A DNA stretch of 64,000 nucleotides from an uncultured Mycoplasma sp. (GCA_947039955.1 CAMRAC010000001.1:124001-188000), one strand, 5' to 3'; positions 33,524 through 43,897 are shown, numbered from the stretch's first letter. Program-made: numbers and translations. Notes: generated from the letters alone by a model not told the origin.

Positions 33524-33658
33524 TCATTGTTTTATTATGTAACTTGTATGTATTAGTCTGGAGCCTATTCCACAGCCAACATGAGGCACATCTGTTGAAG
33601 TAAATGAACTTACAAACTCTTCAGCTTCTTGTTTTGTTTTGAATATTCTAACTTGGCT
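33521..33658 (-). pseudogene. Decayed copy of the small protein encoded at 50711-50917
   Basis: The minus-strand frame from 33658 reads about 45 residues that align with the 68-aa protein at 50.7 kb: FKTKQEAEEF versus FDTKEEAEKV, DVPHVGCGIGS versus SNPHGGWGAGS, and HTSYII versus DTTYFI. A stop codon lies directly upstream (33659 side), there is no start in frame, and the preceding 20 codons read better in another frame, so it looks like a frameshifted remnant. Function is unknown for both copies. Confidence 0.55.
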
Positions 33659-33735
33659 TTAAACCGAATCTTCATAACGGAGTATTTCATCAATAACTAG
33701 TTTATAAACTATAAATGGCGCCACATGTTTTCCTT

Positions 33736-35307
33736 TTAATAATTGTCTTTTTTTATATACTGATAGATTAAGAAATCTTTTAGTTTTTTAAAAATAGACT
33801 TATCTTTTATATTTTTAATTATATCATTTGCTAATTCCACTTTTTGCGCTTCTTTACTTGGATCTAGTTTATATTTTTTTAGATATTCTTCAGGAATATC
33901 AATAAAATTTTCTATACCACTAAGATTAATATCTTTTTGAGAATTGTAAAAATCTGAATCCTCAAGATCCATAGGTAATTCCATAATTATTGTATTTTCA
34001 AGTTTTAAAGCCTGGTTTTTAAGAGTGGTTTCTATATCTCAATCATATAAAAAGAAGTTATTTGGTTGGGGAAGAAATGCTTTTTGTATACGAAGTAATG
34101 CTGCGTCTCCGCCCCTATTATCAGATGAACCCTTACCTCGAAAAGGGTAACATATTCTAATTTTGTTCAATTCATTACAAGTTTTTTTTCATAAATTAAT
34201 TGTTTGTTCTAAATACATTTGATCTGTTATTCCAGCAACAAGAAGTTGAATTCTATCTTTATTTACCTCAACCATTATTGGCATTGACTTTACTACTTTT
34301 TCCACCTCTCCAATAGAATAGTATTTATTTTCCAAATCTACCATAATTTTATCTTCTTCTCTTTTCAAAATTATTAATTTATCTCCTTCTGTAATTGAAG
34401 AAACTACAAAAGGAGAGTGAGTCGCAATAATGATTTGTCTGTTTCTCGACAGTGTCTTACAATAATCAATCAACTTTATTTGTCAATTAGGATGCAATCC
34501 AGTTTCTGGTTCATCAATAATTATAAGATTCCCTAAAAGTAAAGAGTTTTGCAATATTTTGCCAGCCATATAATAAATATTTGATTCACCGCTACTAAAA
34601 TCTTTAGAGGAAAACTCTTTTCCACCCTTTTCAAATATAACTCTGAAATTTGTATCTACCTTTTTGAACGCTAAATTATTTGTTTTAAAAAAAGAATTAA
34701 ATGCATTAGCAAAAATACTTATGCGTGTTGGTAGTTCTCTTTTTTCACCAGATTGAAAAGAATCACTCATATCTTGATAATTAGCATTTACCAAAAGTTG
34801 ATCAAGATCGATATGGACATTATAAATATCATTTAACCTTTCAGGCCCGATCTTATTAACCTCATATAAAGAATTTTTAAAATAACCATGATTATCACCT
34901 GATATATAGGCGCATGGATTTGGCCTCATTGAAAATTCTAACAGCCCTTCATTAATAAAAGGAAGACCTCCTTCTTCAGAAACAGAAACAAATTTTGCAG
35001 AGTAGTCACCTGATACAGAAATATAAAATATATTATTTGATTGAGTGGTTTTATTTGTTATTTTTCATATTTCTTTTGTAGATTCTGATAATTCTACTTT
35101 AATCCTTATTTCTCCTTCAAAAGAATCATAATAAACATCTCCAGCATCACTAAACATTGATTTTATTGCTTTTAAAATTGTAGATTTTCCGGTGCCATTA
35201 TCACCAACCAAAACAACACAATTACTTGATATATTATCATTAGTAAAATCTAAAGACAAATCTCCTATTGTTTTATTATTTTTTATTTCTATATTTAAAA
35301 TTTTCAT
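33736..35307 (-). CDS. OLD-like AAA ATPase with C-terminal TOPRIM
   Basis: This is a 523-aa protein. The ATPase part has Walker A GDNGTGKS at 35-42, the signature-like FSSGESNIYYMAGKILQ, Walker B LIIIDEPETGLHP and the H-loop ATHSPFVV. After it comes a TOPRIM-like segment (LLVAGITDQMYLEQ, then FFLYDWDIE) near 350-400. Related ATPase-TOPRIM proteins (OLD, GajA, and DUF4435 fusions) act in phage defence. The usual TOPRIM catalytic Glu (VEG) is Ala here (VAG), so nuclease activity is uncertain. It is followed upstream by a KAP NTPase on the same strand, 108 bp away. Confidence 0.8.
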
Positions 35308-35415
35308 AACTAACCTTATTTAACTTCCTGGATTCATCACTAATTTTATGGTTATTGTTTGTTTTGTATCACAATAACTCAAGTTATTATTAATATAATA
35401 AATTATATCCCAAAA

Positions 35416-36648
35416 CTAATTCGTGGATACTTTAACTACTTTTAATAACAATGTACTGACAAGATTAAAATCATATACTTCATTTGAAATGTGTTTATTT
35501 TTTATATCTAATAAAAAAAGATTAAGTAATTCATCGAAAGCAACCATCAAGTTATTGTTCATTCCATAAAAATATTTTGATACTTTTGATATTAATTTGT
35601 TGTCACTCTCCAACTCTATAACACAACACAAAACCATCTTATCCATTATTATGGCAACCTTTGAATATTCATTAAATTGCTCAATAAAACAACGGCCGTT
35701 GTAACATCTTTTTTTCAATAAGTTTAGTAATTGGGTTTGAACCTTAGCATATTTAATTGTTAACTTTTCAGCTTTTCTAAAGGGGAAGCTTGGAAAAATT
35801 TCCATATACCAGTCCAATAATTCCGGAGAGTTAAAATAATTTCTAAAGTCACGGCCAAATGAATCTTTATTTTCAAATGGAAATATATATTTTTGAAATA
35901 AATATTCTTCTTGGGATAACTTAGGTAAGTCTCACTTATAATCTATTATCTTAGAAAGATATTGCTCATTATCATTATTTTTAGTTTCTAATCCATAATG
36001 ATTCATTATGGAAGTGTTTATATTTTCTCAATCTAGCATGTAAACTATAGTTATATTTTTAATATTAAAAATATGTTTTGTTAATTCTATTAACTTAATA
36101 ACGAAGTTAGGATTACACCTATCTAAATCATCAATAAATATAAATATATTATCTTTAATATTTTCTGCATTTTGTATCATTTTTTGTTTTAGTTCTAAAA
36201 TATTAAATAATTGTTTTTGTTTTTCTGATGATTTTTTTTCAATACTCTCTTTTGAATTAATATAATTTTTAAATATAGGTATTTTATCTACTATATACTC
36301 TTTTGCACAATCTTTTAAAGTATCACGAACTAAAGATAAAACCTTGTTTTGGATATTGTTTTCTTTTTCTAAAAAATGAAAAAACATTTCAGATGGATCG
36401 TCTAAAAAATCATAATCTCAAGCATTGATTGTAAATATATTTTCAAACTTTATTGATGATTTATTTGCATTAGATTTTAGATATTCTATAAGGTTGTTTA
36501 AAAAGGTTGTTTTACCGTCTCCTCACCTTCCATTTAAAGCTACGTTAAATGATTCTATTTCATTGTTGAGTTTATTTTTGTTATCTAGAACCTCAAGAAA
36601 CTTAATGATGTCATCATCTCTGTTTATTAGTTCTTTATTGATTTCCAC
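35416..36648 (-). CDS. KAP family P-loop NTPase (GTG start)
   Basis: This is a 410-aa protein. Walker A is GRWGDGKT at 40-47, and the KAP-type Walker B FIFIDDLDRCNP follows near 145-155. KAP NTPases (named for Kidins220 and PifA) include the F-plasmid PifA that excludes phage T7, and many sit in defence islands. No clear membrane segment is seen between the motifs, unlike many KAP proteins. The start is GTG at 36648, chosen because AAGGAGC lies 6-7 bases upstream and it gives the family-length N-terminus. It is divergent from the first cyclase. Confidence 0.85.
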
Positions 36649-36867
36649 GCTTTGCTCCTTGTTATATTAAAAATATTTGAAAACTATTATCTTTATTCAT
36701 TTTGTTTTATTTAGAATATAATTTTATTACATATTTATAAGAATAGAATTACCACCAAAAGTAATTAAATTAAATATTAGCAATTATAACAACAAATAAT
36801 ACACAATGCCTACTTTTAAATTTAAGAATTTATATGTGTTGTTTTATTAAAAACAAGGAGGTTTAAT

Positions 36868-37524
36868 ATGAGTTGAAGAGACGACATTAAAAATAGAATA
36901 AATCAAATTAGTAATAGTGATGTACATATTATCAAAGAATTTCCTACAAAGGATAACTTTAGTAAAAATAGTTATATGAAATACTGAGTAACAGCATTAT
37001 TTGTTGATATTTCAGGTTATACAAAGATTTGTGAGACTAAAGATGATAAATATGTGGGCAAAATGATAAGAACTTTTCACGAAGGAATTTTATCAATAAT
37101 GAATCAATATAAGTTGAAACATATACAAGTTCAGGGAGATGGTATATTTGGTGTTTTGGGTTCCCCTCATCAGGATGGAGAAAACAACAAAAAAATCTTT
37201 GACGCAGCACTTGATATTAAAAATTATTTGTCTGTATTTTGAAAAATAGCTGATTATAAAGTAAGCATTGCTTACAAAGAAGAGTTAATGATAGTTGTAG
37301 GAAAAGAAGATGCTAGAGAGGTTGTTTTTGCCGGAGGGGCAGTAAATGAAGCAAAGAAACTTATGGAAAAGACAAGTATAAAAAATGTAATTTTATTGAG
37401 TGATGTTTTTGTGAGTAATAACAAAAACATTCTTTGAAACAAGCAGAAAAATAAAAGTTATATTAGTGGAAAAGATCATGGAGTTTCGTATTCGGAATGA
37501 TATTTTTCAGGTTGGGATAAATAG
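36868..37524 (+). CDS. Nucleotide cyclase 1 (Pycsar-type, class III)
   Basis: This is a 218-aa soluble cyclase domain. The two metal-binding Asp residues of class III cyclases are visible in FVDISGYT (near 50) and QGDGIFGVLG (near 93). The later FAGGAVNEAKKL segment is also typical. It lies 3 bp from a small two-TM protein of the Pycsar effector type, so the likely role is to make a cyclic nucleotide (cCMP or cUMP in known Pycsar systems) on phage infection. Which nucleotide cannot be told. The SD is a strong AAGGAGG. A purine cyclase with another role is the alternative. Confidence 0.8.
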
Positions 37525-37527
37525 TAT

Positions 37528-37968
37528 ATGAAGAACAACGAAAACTCATATAACGAGTTATCAATAATAATCAACCAACAAGGAATTCTTTCTCAAAAGG
37601 TAGGTATCTTATTTGCTATCAACACACTAATTATAGGATTTATAATTAGTATTGCGGCCGGGTTTCAATGTTGATGAATTATTTTTGGAATTACACCTTG
37701 ATTCATTTCAACAGGTATGAATATTTATATTTTGTTTCCTAATTTTAAATCATCAAATGATAGTAAATACTTTTATGATTTTGCAGATAAAAAGATGCCA
37801 GAAGAAGAAATAGAAAAAATTATAAATAATGATTCTAATACCTTAAAACAAATTAAGGTTAATTCTGGTATCTTAAAGGCGAAATATAAATTATATAAAC
37901 ACTCTCTTGCTATATCTTTCTTTCTTATTCCTTATTTCTTTTTGATTGATATAAAAAAGAAAAATTAA
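37528..37968 (+). CDS. Two-TM effector of Pycsar type (PycTM-like)
   Basis: This is a 146-aa protein. An N-terminal ~25-residue helix (NQQGILSQKVGILFAIN) leads into two close membrane segments (residues ~25-43 and ~47-65). A soluble helical part follows (YFYDFADKKMPEEEIEKII), and a third hydrophobic stretch lies near the C-terminus (ISFFLIPYFFLI). This is the layout of PycTM effectors, which damage the membrane when the cyclic nucleotide arrives. It starts 3 bp after cyclase 1 and its stop overlaps that of the convergent cyclase 2 by four bases. Family membership is inferred from pattern and neighbourhood. Confidence 0.72.
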
Positions 37969-38696
37969 ACGTTGTTTTTGACAAAATTATTATAGCCAAC
38001 AATAATTCAGTTGCAACCATAAACTTTTGCATTGGGTAAATCACGCAAAGAGTAGTTATTAAAAGAACCAATTTCATTATGTTCTTCTTTTGTTTTATCT
38101 GTAAAATTAGCTTTAATTAATCCATTAAACAATATATTGGAATAATTATTTCTAGAAGCCGTGTTAGCCAAAGTACAAGCGCCATTGACGGCCTCTCCCA
38201 TAAACACAATGTCCCTTTGACCACTTTTCCCAACTTTAGTTATATAGTTTTCATAGCTAAACCACAACCCAATTCCCGCCTTTATGTTTGTATTATTGAA
38301 AAATTTATGAAAGTTTTTGTTTAAATGTTGAATAAAAACATTTAAATGACAAGCGGCATCAAAAGATGTGTCAATTTCAGATTTAGTTTTAGTGTTAAAT
38401 ATACAATAAACCATATCACCTTGAATTGTGATTCACAATCCGCCATAACTTTTCATAATTGAAGAAACCCCGTATACAAATTCAGAGATTAGTTTATTGT
38501 AAATTTCAACATCAAGTGTTTGATTGAGTTTTTTAGAACCTACAAGATCAATTGCTAAAACACTAAAATGAGCCTTGAACATTTGTGTGTCCGTAATAGA
38601 ATTTATCTTGACCTCAGTTAAATTATCTAATTCAATAATCTTGTCACTAGAACCGAATTTGTTTTTCATGTGTTCGTTTATTATTTTATAATCCAT
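37965..38696 (-). CDS. Nucleotide cyclase 2 (class III), convergent with the effector
   Basis: This is a 243-aa second cyclase. The metal-binding Asp pair is present in FSVLAIDLVGS (near 50) and IQGDMVYCIF (near 94), and the FMGEAVNGACTLA segment near 180 matches cyclase folds. It shares only scattered residues with cyclase 1, so this is not a recent duplication. It starts 11 bases inside the end of the upstream ATPase gene and so is translated with it. It has no effector of its own on this strand; the nearest is the convergent PycTM-like gene. Confidence 0.75.
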
Positions 38697-39936
38697 CTTT
38701 GCCCCTTAATATATTTTCTAATGATATGAACTCTCAATTCTTCACCACTTCATTAATATTTTTTGTAATAACTATTTTGCGATAATCATTAAATTTATCT
38801 TCTAATGTTTCATTTAGTGTTTCAATTAACCCTTCTGTATTGATGTTTTTTTGATATTTACACTCAATTAAAATTTTTTGATCTTCTATTAAAAAATCTA
38901 TTTCTTTTTTGTTTTCACCTCTATAATAAAAAATATTAGGTAATTGTAATTTATTAGAATATTTTTTAATCAAATAATTAAAAATAATATTCTCAATTAA
39001 AGATCCGAAAGTATTATCATCTAGTTCAGAAAAACTATTAAAAAAATATAACATGCTTTTATCTTCGAAATATATTTTAGTATTTATTTTGTCATTTTTA
39101 TCTTTATACTTGGGTAATAAATGAATTAATTGAGCATACTGCATTAGACCAATGTAGTTTTTAGCCGTTTGTCTTGTGATTTGTTTATTTTCCAACTTAC
39201 TCACAACTAATTCGTTACCAATATAATTATTGATATCTTGCATTAAAGCCTTAAATTTAGATGCATTAACATCCGTAACAATATCATCTGAAATAATTTT
39301 GTCAATAATGCTTGATGAGACTAACTCACGATATTGAATACTGGGTTCGTTGTATTGCAGAGATCTTGGGTATGATCCATATTTTAAATATAGATCTATA
39401 TCATTTATTTTTCAAATATTTTTAAATTCTATAAAAGATAATGGATTAACATAATATACTTTTATTCTATTAACCATCGTTTCTTTTCTTAATGCGCTTG
39501 CATTAGAACCAGAAATAATAAAGCGTGCCTGCGGATTTAAATCAATAGTAGCTTGTACAAAATCACTTCAATTTGGAATTAATTGTATTTCATCAATTAA
39601 TATCAATTTATATTTATTTTGTGAAATAGTATTAATAAGTTGCTCTGATTCAATTTTAGACAAAGCTTTTAAATTCATATAGAAAATATCTTCACCACTA
39701 GAAACGACAGAAACTAATTGGTCACCTTCTTTAGTTTTTAAGTGTTTATTATAATATGTTTTAGCTAGTTGTTCCATTAATGTGGTTTTCCCCACTTGTC
39801 TTAATCCAATTAAAACAATATTGTGGTTTTTAATAACTTCAATCAATTCATCAAAGATTTCTCGGTGATATTCATTGGTGTTATTGAAAATCTTTTGTTT
39901 ATATTTATCTAATAATTCTTTTGTTTCTCTATTCAT
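38686..39936 (-). CDS. AAA ATPase with DUF4143 C-terminus
   Basis: This is a 416-aa protein. Walker A GLRQVGKTTL is near 45-54, Walker B LILIDEIQLIPNW near 110, and the arginine-containing FIISGSNASALRKE follows. The C-terminal DUF4143-type domain ends with a nuclease-like segment KKEIDFLIEDQKILIECKY (D, E-x-K pattern). Proteins of this type are common in mobile or defence settings but their role is unclear. It is co-transcribed with cyclase 2. Two palindromic operators stand directly upstream of its -10 box, so it is probably tightly controlled. Confidence 0.8.
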
Positions 39937-39945
39937 AATAAATAT

Positions 39946-39951
39946 ATTATA
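39946..39951 (-). promoter_or_regulatory. TATAAT 9 nt before the DUF4143 ATPase ATG
   Basis: This is the -10 box for the ATPase-cyclase 2 operon. The first palindrome (39957-39976) begins five bases upstream of it and thus covers the spacer and -35 position, as expected for a repressor site. Confidence 0.6.
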
Positions 39952-39956
39952 ACACC

Positions 39957-40000
39957 TTGTTAAGTAAAGTTAACACATATTTGTTAAGTTGACTTAACAA
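39957..40000. promoter_or_regulatory. Doubled palindromic operator, locus 1
   Basis: There are two 20-bp sites. 39957-39976 has TTGTTAAGT-AA-AGTTAACAC (imperfect); 39981-40000 has TTGTTAAGT-TG-ACTTAACAA (perfect). They are 24 bp apart start to start. The same doubled motif with the same 24-bp pitch occurs at 43977-44020. The bound regulator is unknown. Confidence 0.8.
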
Positions 40001-40014
40001 AGAACTTGTTCGCA

Positions 40015-40734
40015 TTAATTTAATGATTTTTCTACTATGATTTTTCAGCGAATAATATTGGAACACAAAGAAATGGTTATACTTATTACTTGCTTAGCCA
40101 TAACCTCCATTTTAACGGCCTCTTTGTCATTGTTTGAATTGAATCGAACTTCAGCATGAGCTAATTTATTTGAGTAATTAATAACACTTTTGTATTCTTT
40201 GACCATATTTTCATTTGTCATTTTTTTTCCACTAGAGTTAAAAATAATATCAATGTCTTTATATGAAATGTTTTTTTGGTTTTCATAGTATCAATCTATT
40301 TTATATTGAAAATCACCATATTTAAAATGATTAGTTTCTTTTAATATTTTTTCTACCTCTAATATGGTTGTTTGAAATGAAGATAGTTTTTTTTGTTGCT
40401 GTGTTTTTGAATAAGTTCTTTGTTCAAGAACAAATGCAACTAAAAAAGTTCTAAAAAGCACAAATATAGATTGTAGATTATGAACCTTGAGTGATGTAAA
40501 AATTTCTGCACACAACATTGTAGTTACGCTGTTTTTTCTATATCGGGAAAGTTCTTCTAATATAGGGATGAATACTTGTTTGAAGTATTGATTAACAGCA
40601 ATTGTACGTTCTTTAGAATCTTTTCAAATATTGTCCACAAAAATGTGTTGATTTAAAATTTTTCTCTCTTGCCTAAAAATAGTGGTTTTTTCTTCGGCAT
40701 ATTTTTCATCTATATCTAAATAATATTTCGGCAT
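40015..40734 (-). CDS. Unknown protein, possible HEPN-like (NKLAHA motif)
   Basis: This is a 239-aa, mostly helical protein that I do not recognise. A segment near residue 200 reads SNKLAHAEVRF, which resembles the NK-x-x-H region in some HEPN proteins (AbiU2-type), but the Arg of the classic R-x4-H motif is not clear. The start is the ATG at 40734. It stands alone between the operator at 39.98 kb and the helicase gene. The location in the island makes a defence or toxin role plausible but unproved. Confidence 0.5.
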
Positions 40735-40868
40735 ATAATTTCTCCATAATATAAAAAACTAATTAATTTAATTAAGTTCTTATAATAATTATAACAAACA
40801 TAAAGAATTTATTATTTTAGAATAATGTTTAAGTTTTTAAAAATATCTTTTAATAAAAGTAATGCTTT

Positions 40869-42839
40869 TTATTTCTTTTCAAAAGATAATTTAGCTTTAT
40901 TTAAAATTTCATCGAGTTCTGTTTCAGAGCAGGTTTTTTGTGAAAAAACAAGAGAAAAACAACCGGGCCAATTGGGATTATAACTCTCTGAATCATCTTC
41001 ATCTGAATTAAAAAATGCAAACTCATCTTTTGTTATATCTCCATTTTTAAAGCATTTTTCAGCAATAAAAATAAGTAATTTTTTAAAATTGAAATTGATT
41101 ATTGTGTCATAGCCATGAATAACATCTGATAAAATAACATCATTATCTCCGTTCTTCAATTTTTTTTCATAATTATAAATACTAGTATAACCTGTTTTAT
41201 TAATTGAAGCCATTACATATGAATTTCAATGAGTCATTGTTTTTCCGTATCATTCTATTTTATAAAAAGTTGTAAGTAAATTTAGTAATTTATTTGTTGA
41301 TAAAGAATCCATTTTTTCATTAATTATAGTTTTTAAAAATAAGATATCCTCTTTGGAAATCTGTTTTTGCAAAAATTCATCTTTGTTTCTGATTAAATAC
41401 AAGACCGCAGATCCAAAATCTTTAATTTTAATGTTAATATCATTTTTAGGAATTTCTAATATCAATTCTTTTTTTATATTTGTTAATTCATTAATTTTTT
41501 GTTGCTGATCTTTGTTTTTTCAAATAACAAAAACATTGCCAATAAACATTTTTTGGCTCATTCTACCCGTGCGTCCAATTGTGTTAATATATTCTATTTT
41601 ACTCTGATGATTAATATTCTCACCACCTCTTATAGGAACATAATCTATAATTAAGAATTCAGGACTTAGGTTTATTCCTTTAGATAGTGTGCTATTACAA
41701 ATTAATAAAGTTAATTCGCCGGCCCTATAAGCACACTCAATTAAAAACCTTAAATATTTATCCATTCTACCATGATGATATCCAATTCTATTTTGTATTA
41801 ATAACCTCAATTTTGTATTTGGAGATTTTTTATCCAAATATATTAATATTTTAGAAATAAAAAAGTTTTCATCTAAAATTTCTTTTTTTGGAAATTTCAA
41901 TAAAAAATCATTAAACAAATCTACATATTGAAAAATTTTTGATAAATTTGTAAAAATCATTGTTTTGCTTTTTTTTATAAAAAAGTTTTCATAAATTCAG
42001 CAAACAATCTCTGACATTATTTTTGCTTTTTTATCTTTTGATAACATAGTTTTAAAAATATCTTTTTCAATAAATGATCATTGATCAATGAGAAATCCAA
42101 CATTTATATCTTTTTTGCCCAATGTTTCAAAATGAGCTTTATGAATAATTTGATTGTCTACAATATTTATTGAATTTATAATTCTGGATGTTGCAGATAT
42201 TGTGGTTTCTATTTTTTTATATTTTAAACCAGAGCCCATTGCAGAACAATCAACAGATTGAGGAGATATAGATATTATCTTTCCTGCATGTAATTGTAGG
42301 TAATCGAAGGTTTCTCTAAACGAATAATATCTAGTATCTGAAAAAGCTTCATAAAATTCGTCAAAGATAGCCAAAGAAAAATGAATCTCAGGTTTATTTT
42401 TGAAAAGTAAATTAGCTTTTTCTGGAGTTAAAACATATATTTTACTTTCTCCGCCCAAATACGTCATAGAGATATGTATTCCTAGTTTAACAAAATTAAA
42501 AAAATATTCATTACATAAAGAAAGGGTTGGGGCTATTATTATTATTTTTCCTTTAAAATTATTTATTAAATCAATCAAAATTTTTGTTTTTCCAAAAGAT
42601 GTTGGGGCTGAAAGTGTAATTCACTTTTCTTTAGAAGTCAATATCTCTCGCTTTATCCTCGATTGCTCAGATATCAAATAATCAGGAATGTTTACTTCTC
42701 CTTCAGAAAAAGTTGCATTAAGAAAAAAATTAATATTTTCTTCTATATTTAAATCTTGACTTTTTAATATATCTAAAAGTTTATTAGAGCCAGTTTTGGT
42801 AGTAAGTATTCAGTTATAAATATTATGATATTTTGACAC
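40869..42839 (-). CDS. SF2 helicase, HamB-like partner of the upstream nuclease
   Basis: This is a 656-aa superfamily 2 helicase. Motif I is LSAPTSFGKT near 90, motif II is the unusual AIFDEFYEAF (DEFY, not DEAD/DEAH), and motif VI is IGRTGRMSQ near 420. The C-terminal ~200 residues are unassigned. The start is GTG at 42839, with AGAGG upstream; it overlaps the end of the upstream nuclease gene by 17 bases. The nuclease-helicase pair matches the layout of Hachiman (HamA-HamB), but family membership is inferred from motifs and order only. Confidence 0.72.
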
Positions 42840-43494
42840 AAATAACCTCTTTTGCTTCAATATATTTTTCTGGTAATTCTTGGTTGTCTTGCTTAAATAA
42901 ACCAACGCTTCCTAGTGAAAATATTTTTTCTTGCATCTCTATTTTTAGTGGTTTTGACAAATCATTAAAATTTTGTAACTCTTCAAATATAGAGTCTAAT
43001 CTTTCTAATGAAATTTTTAAGGATTTGTTTTTTGATATTATAAAAGATTCGTTAAGCCCCAATTTGTTTTTGAAAGAAAGTTTTGATTTTTGTTTATTAC
43101 TATTTAGAATAACTGTATCTATAATATTCATTGAATTTTTTATTTCTTGCATTCTATTGCGTTTATTAAACTCAATTGTTTTGTTGGCTGATTCAATTAT
43201 AATATTGATTGTGTTTTTATGATATTTAGCTTCCATAAAACATAAATTATTTTTTGAATCAAGAAATATTGAATCTCAACCATTTTTTTTATCAAAAGAT
43301 CAAACTAATGGAATATAACCCTGTTGAATACAAAATATTGTTGAAAAAAATTCAAACTTGTCAAAATCTTTTGCATAGCTATTAAATTTTTCTCAAGATA
43401 AATGATAATCTTGAATATACTTTTTATAAAGTTTGTCTAATGATTCTGCTTGCATTTTTCTTATATTATTTGTATTTAAACTATTATTTGACAC
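42823..43494 (-). CDS. Restriction-like nuclease, HamA-like candidate
   Basis: This is a 223-aa protein. A PD-(D/E)xK pattern is visible: GWDSIFLDSKNN then FMEAKYHKN near 90-95 (D...ExK). HamA of Hachiman (DUF1837) is a nuclease of this fold paired with a helicase, as here. Start is uncertain: GTG at 43494 gives the longest form, and the ATG at 43455 is the alternative. If GTG is used, both genes of the pair begin GTG-TCA. I cannot confirm DUF1837 from memory. Confidence 0.6.
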
Positions 43495-43610
43495 CTAAAA
43501 ATTTTAACACATAGAATAAATAAATGTTCTTGATTTAGACTCCAAAGATCCTTGTTATATATAATTCCTTTGTAAGAACAAAAAAGATATTTACAAATCA
43601 AGATGAATGA

Positions 43611-43757
43611 TTAGAAATTATTTATTAGGAACCAATCAACTGGAAAAGGAGTCTGAGCATCAAACAATTTAATAAATAAATCTTCATAATAATTCCTAAT
43701 CAATTTAAATAAAACTAATTGACAAGTAAAAACATAAACTAGTTCTTGATCTCACAT
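43611..43757 (-). CDS. Tiny protein overlapping the Cys-rich gene (48 aa)
   Basis: This 48-aa ORF starts at the ATG at 43757 with GAAG upstream, overlaps the preceding Cys-rich gene by 19 bases, and needs TGA read as Trp at its second codon. It begins MWDQELVYVF and has a hydrophobic first half. No family is recognised. It could be a true coupled gene or chance; the overlap favours a real gene slightly. Confidence 0.35.
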
Positions 43758-43897
43758 TTATCTTCGCAAGACTTACAATCTAGTTCATTAAAAGATTGTT
43801 TGTATATGATATCTTCACACTTTTTACTGCAAAGTATAGCTCAACCCAAAACAAAGTCTTGGTTTTCTGTTTTTTTACCACACACATTACAATTCAT
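43739..43897 (-). CDS. Small Cys-rich zinc-ribbon-like protein (52 aa)
   Basis: This is a 52-aa protein with six cysteines in spaced pairs: NCNVCGKK, then LCSKKC, then DCKSCEDKC. This is the pattern of a small zinc-binding fold. An in-frame TGA encodes Trp (GWAIL). A TATAAT sits 8 nt before the ATG. The operator pair at 43977-44020 lies about 80 bp upstream, so it may be a regulated gene or itself a small regulator. It is not annotated by simple standard-code ORF finding because of TGA and its size. Confidence 0.6.
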
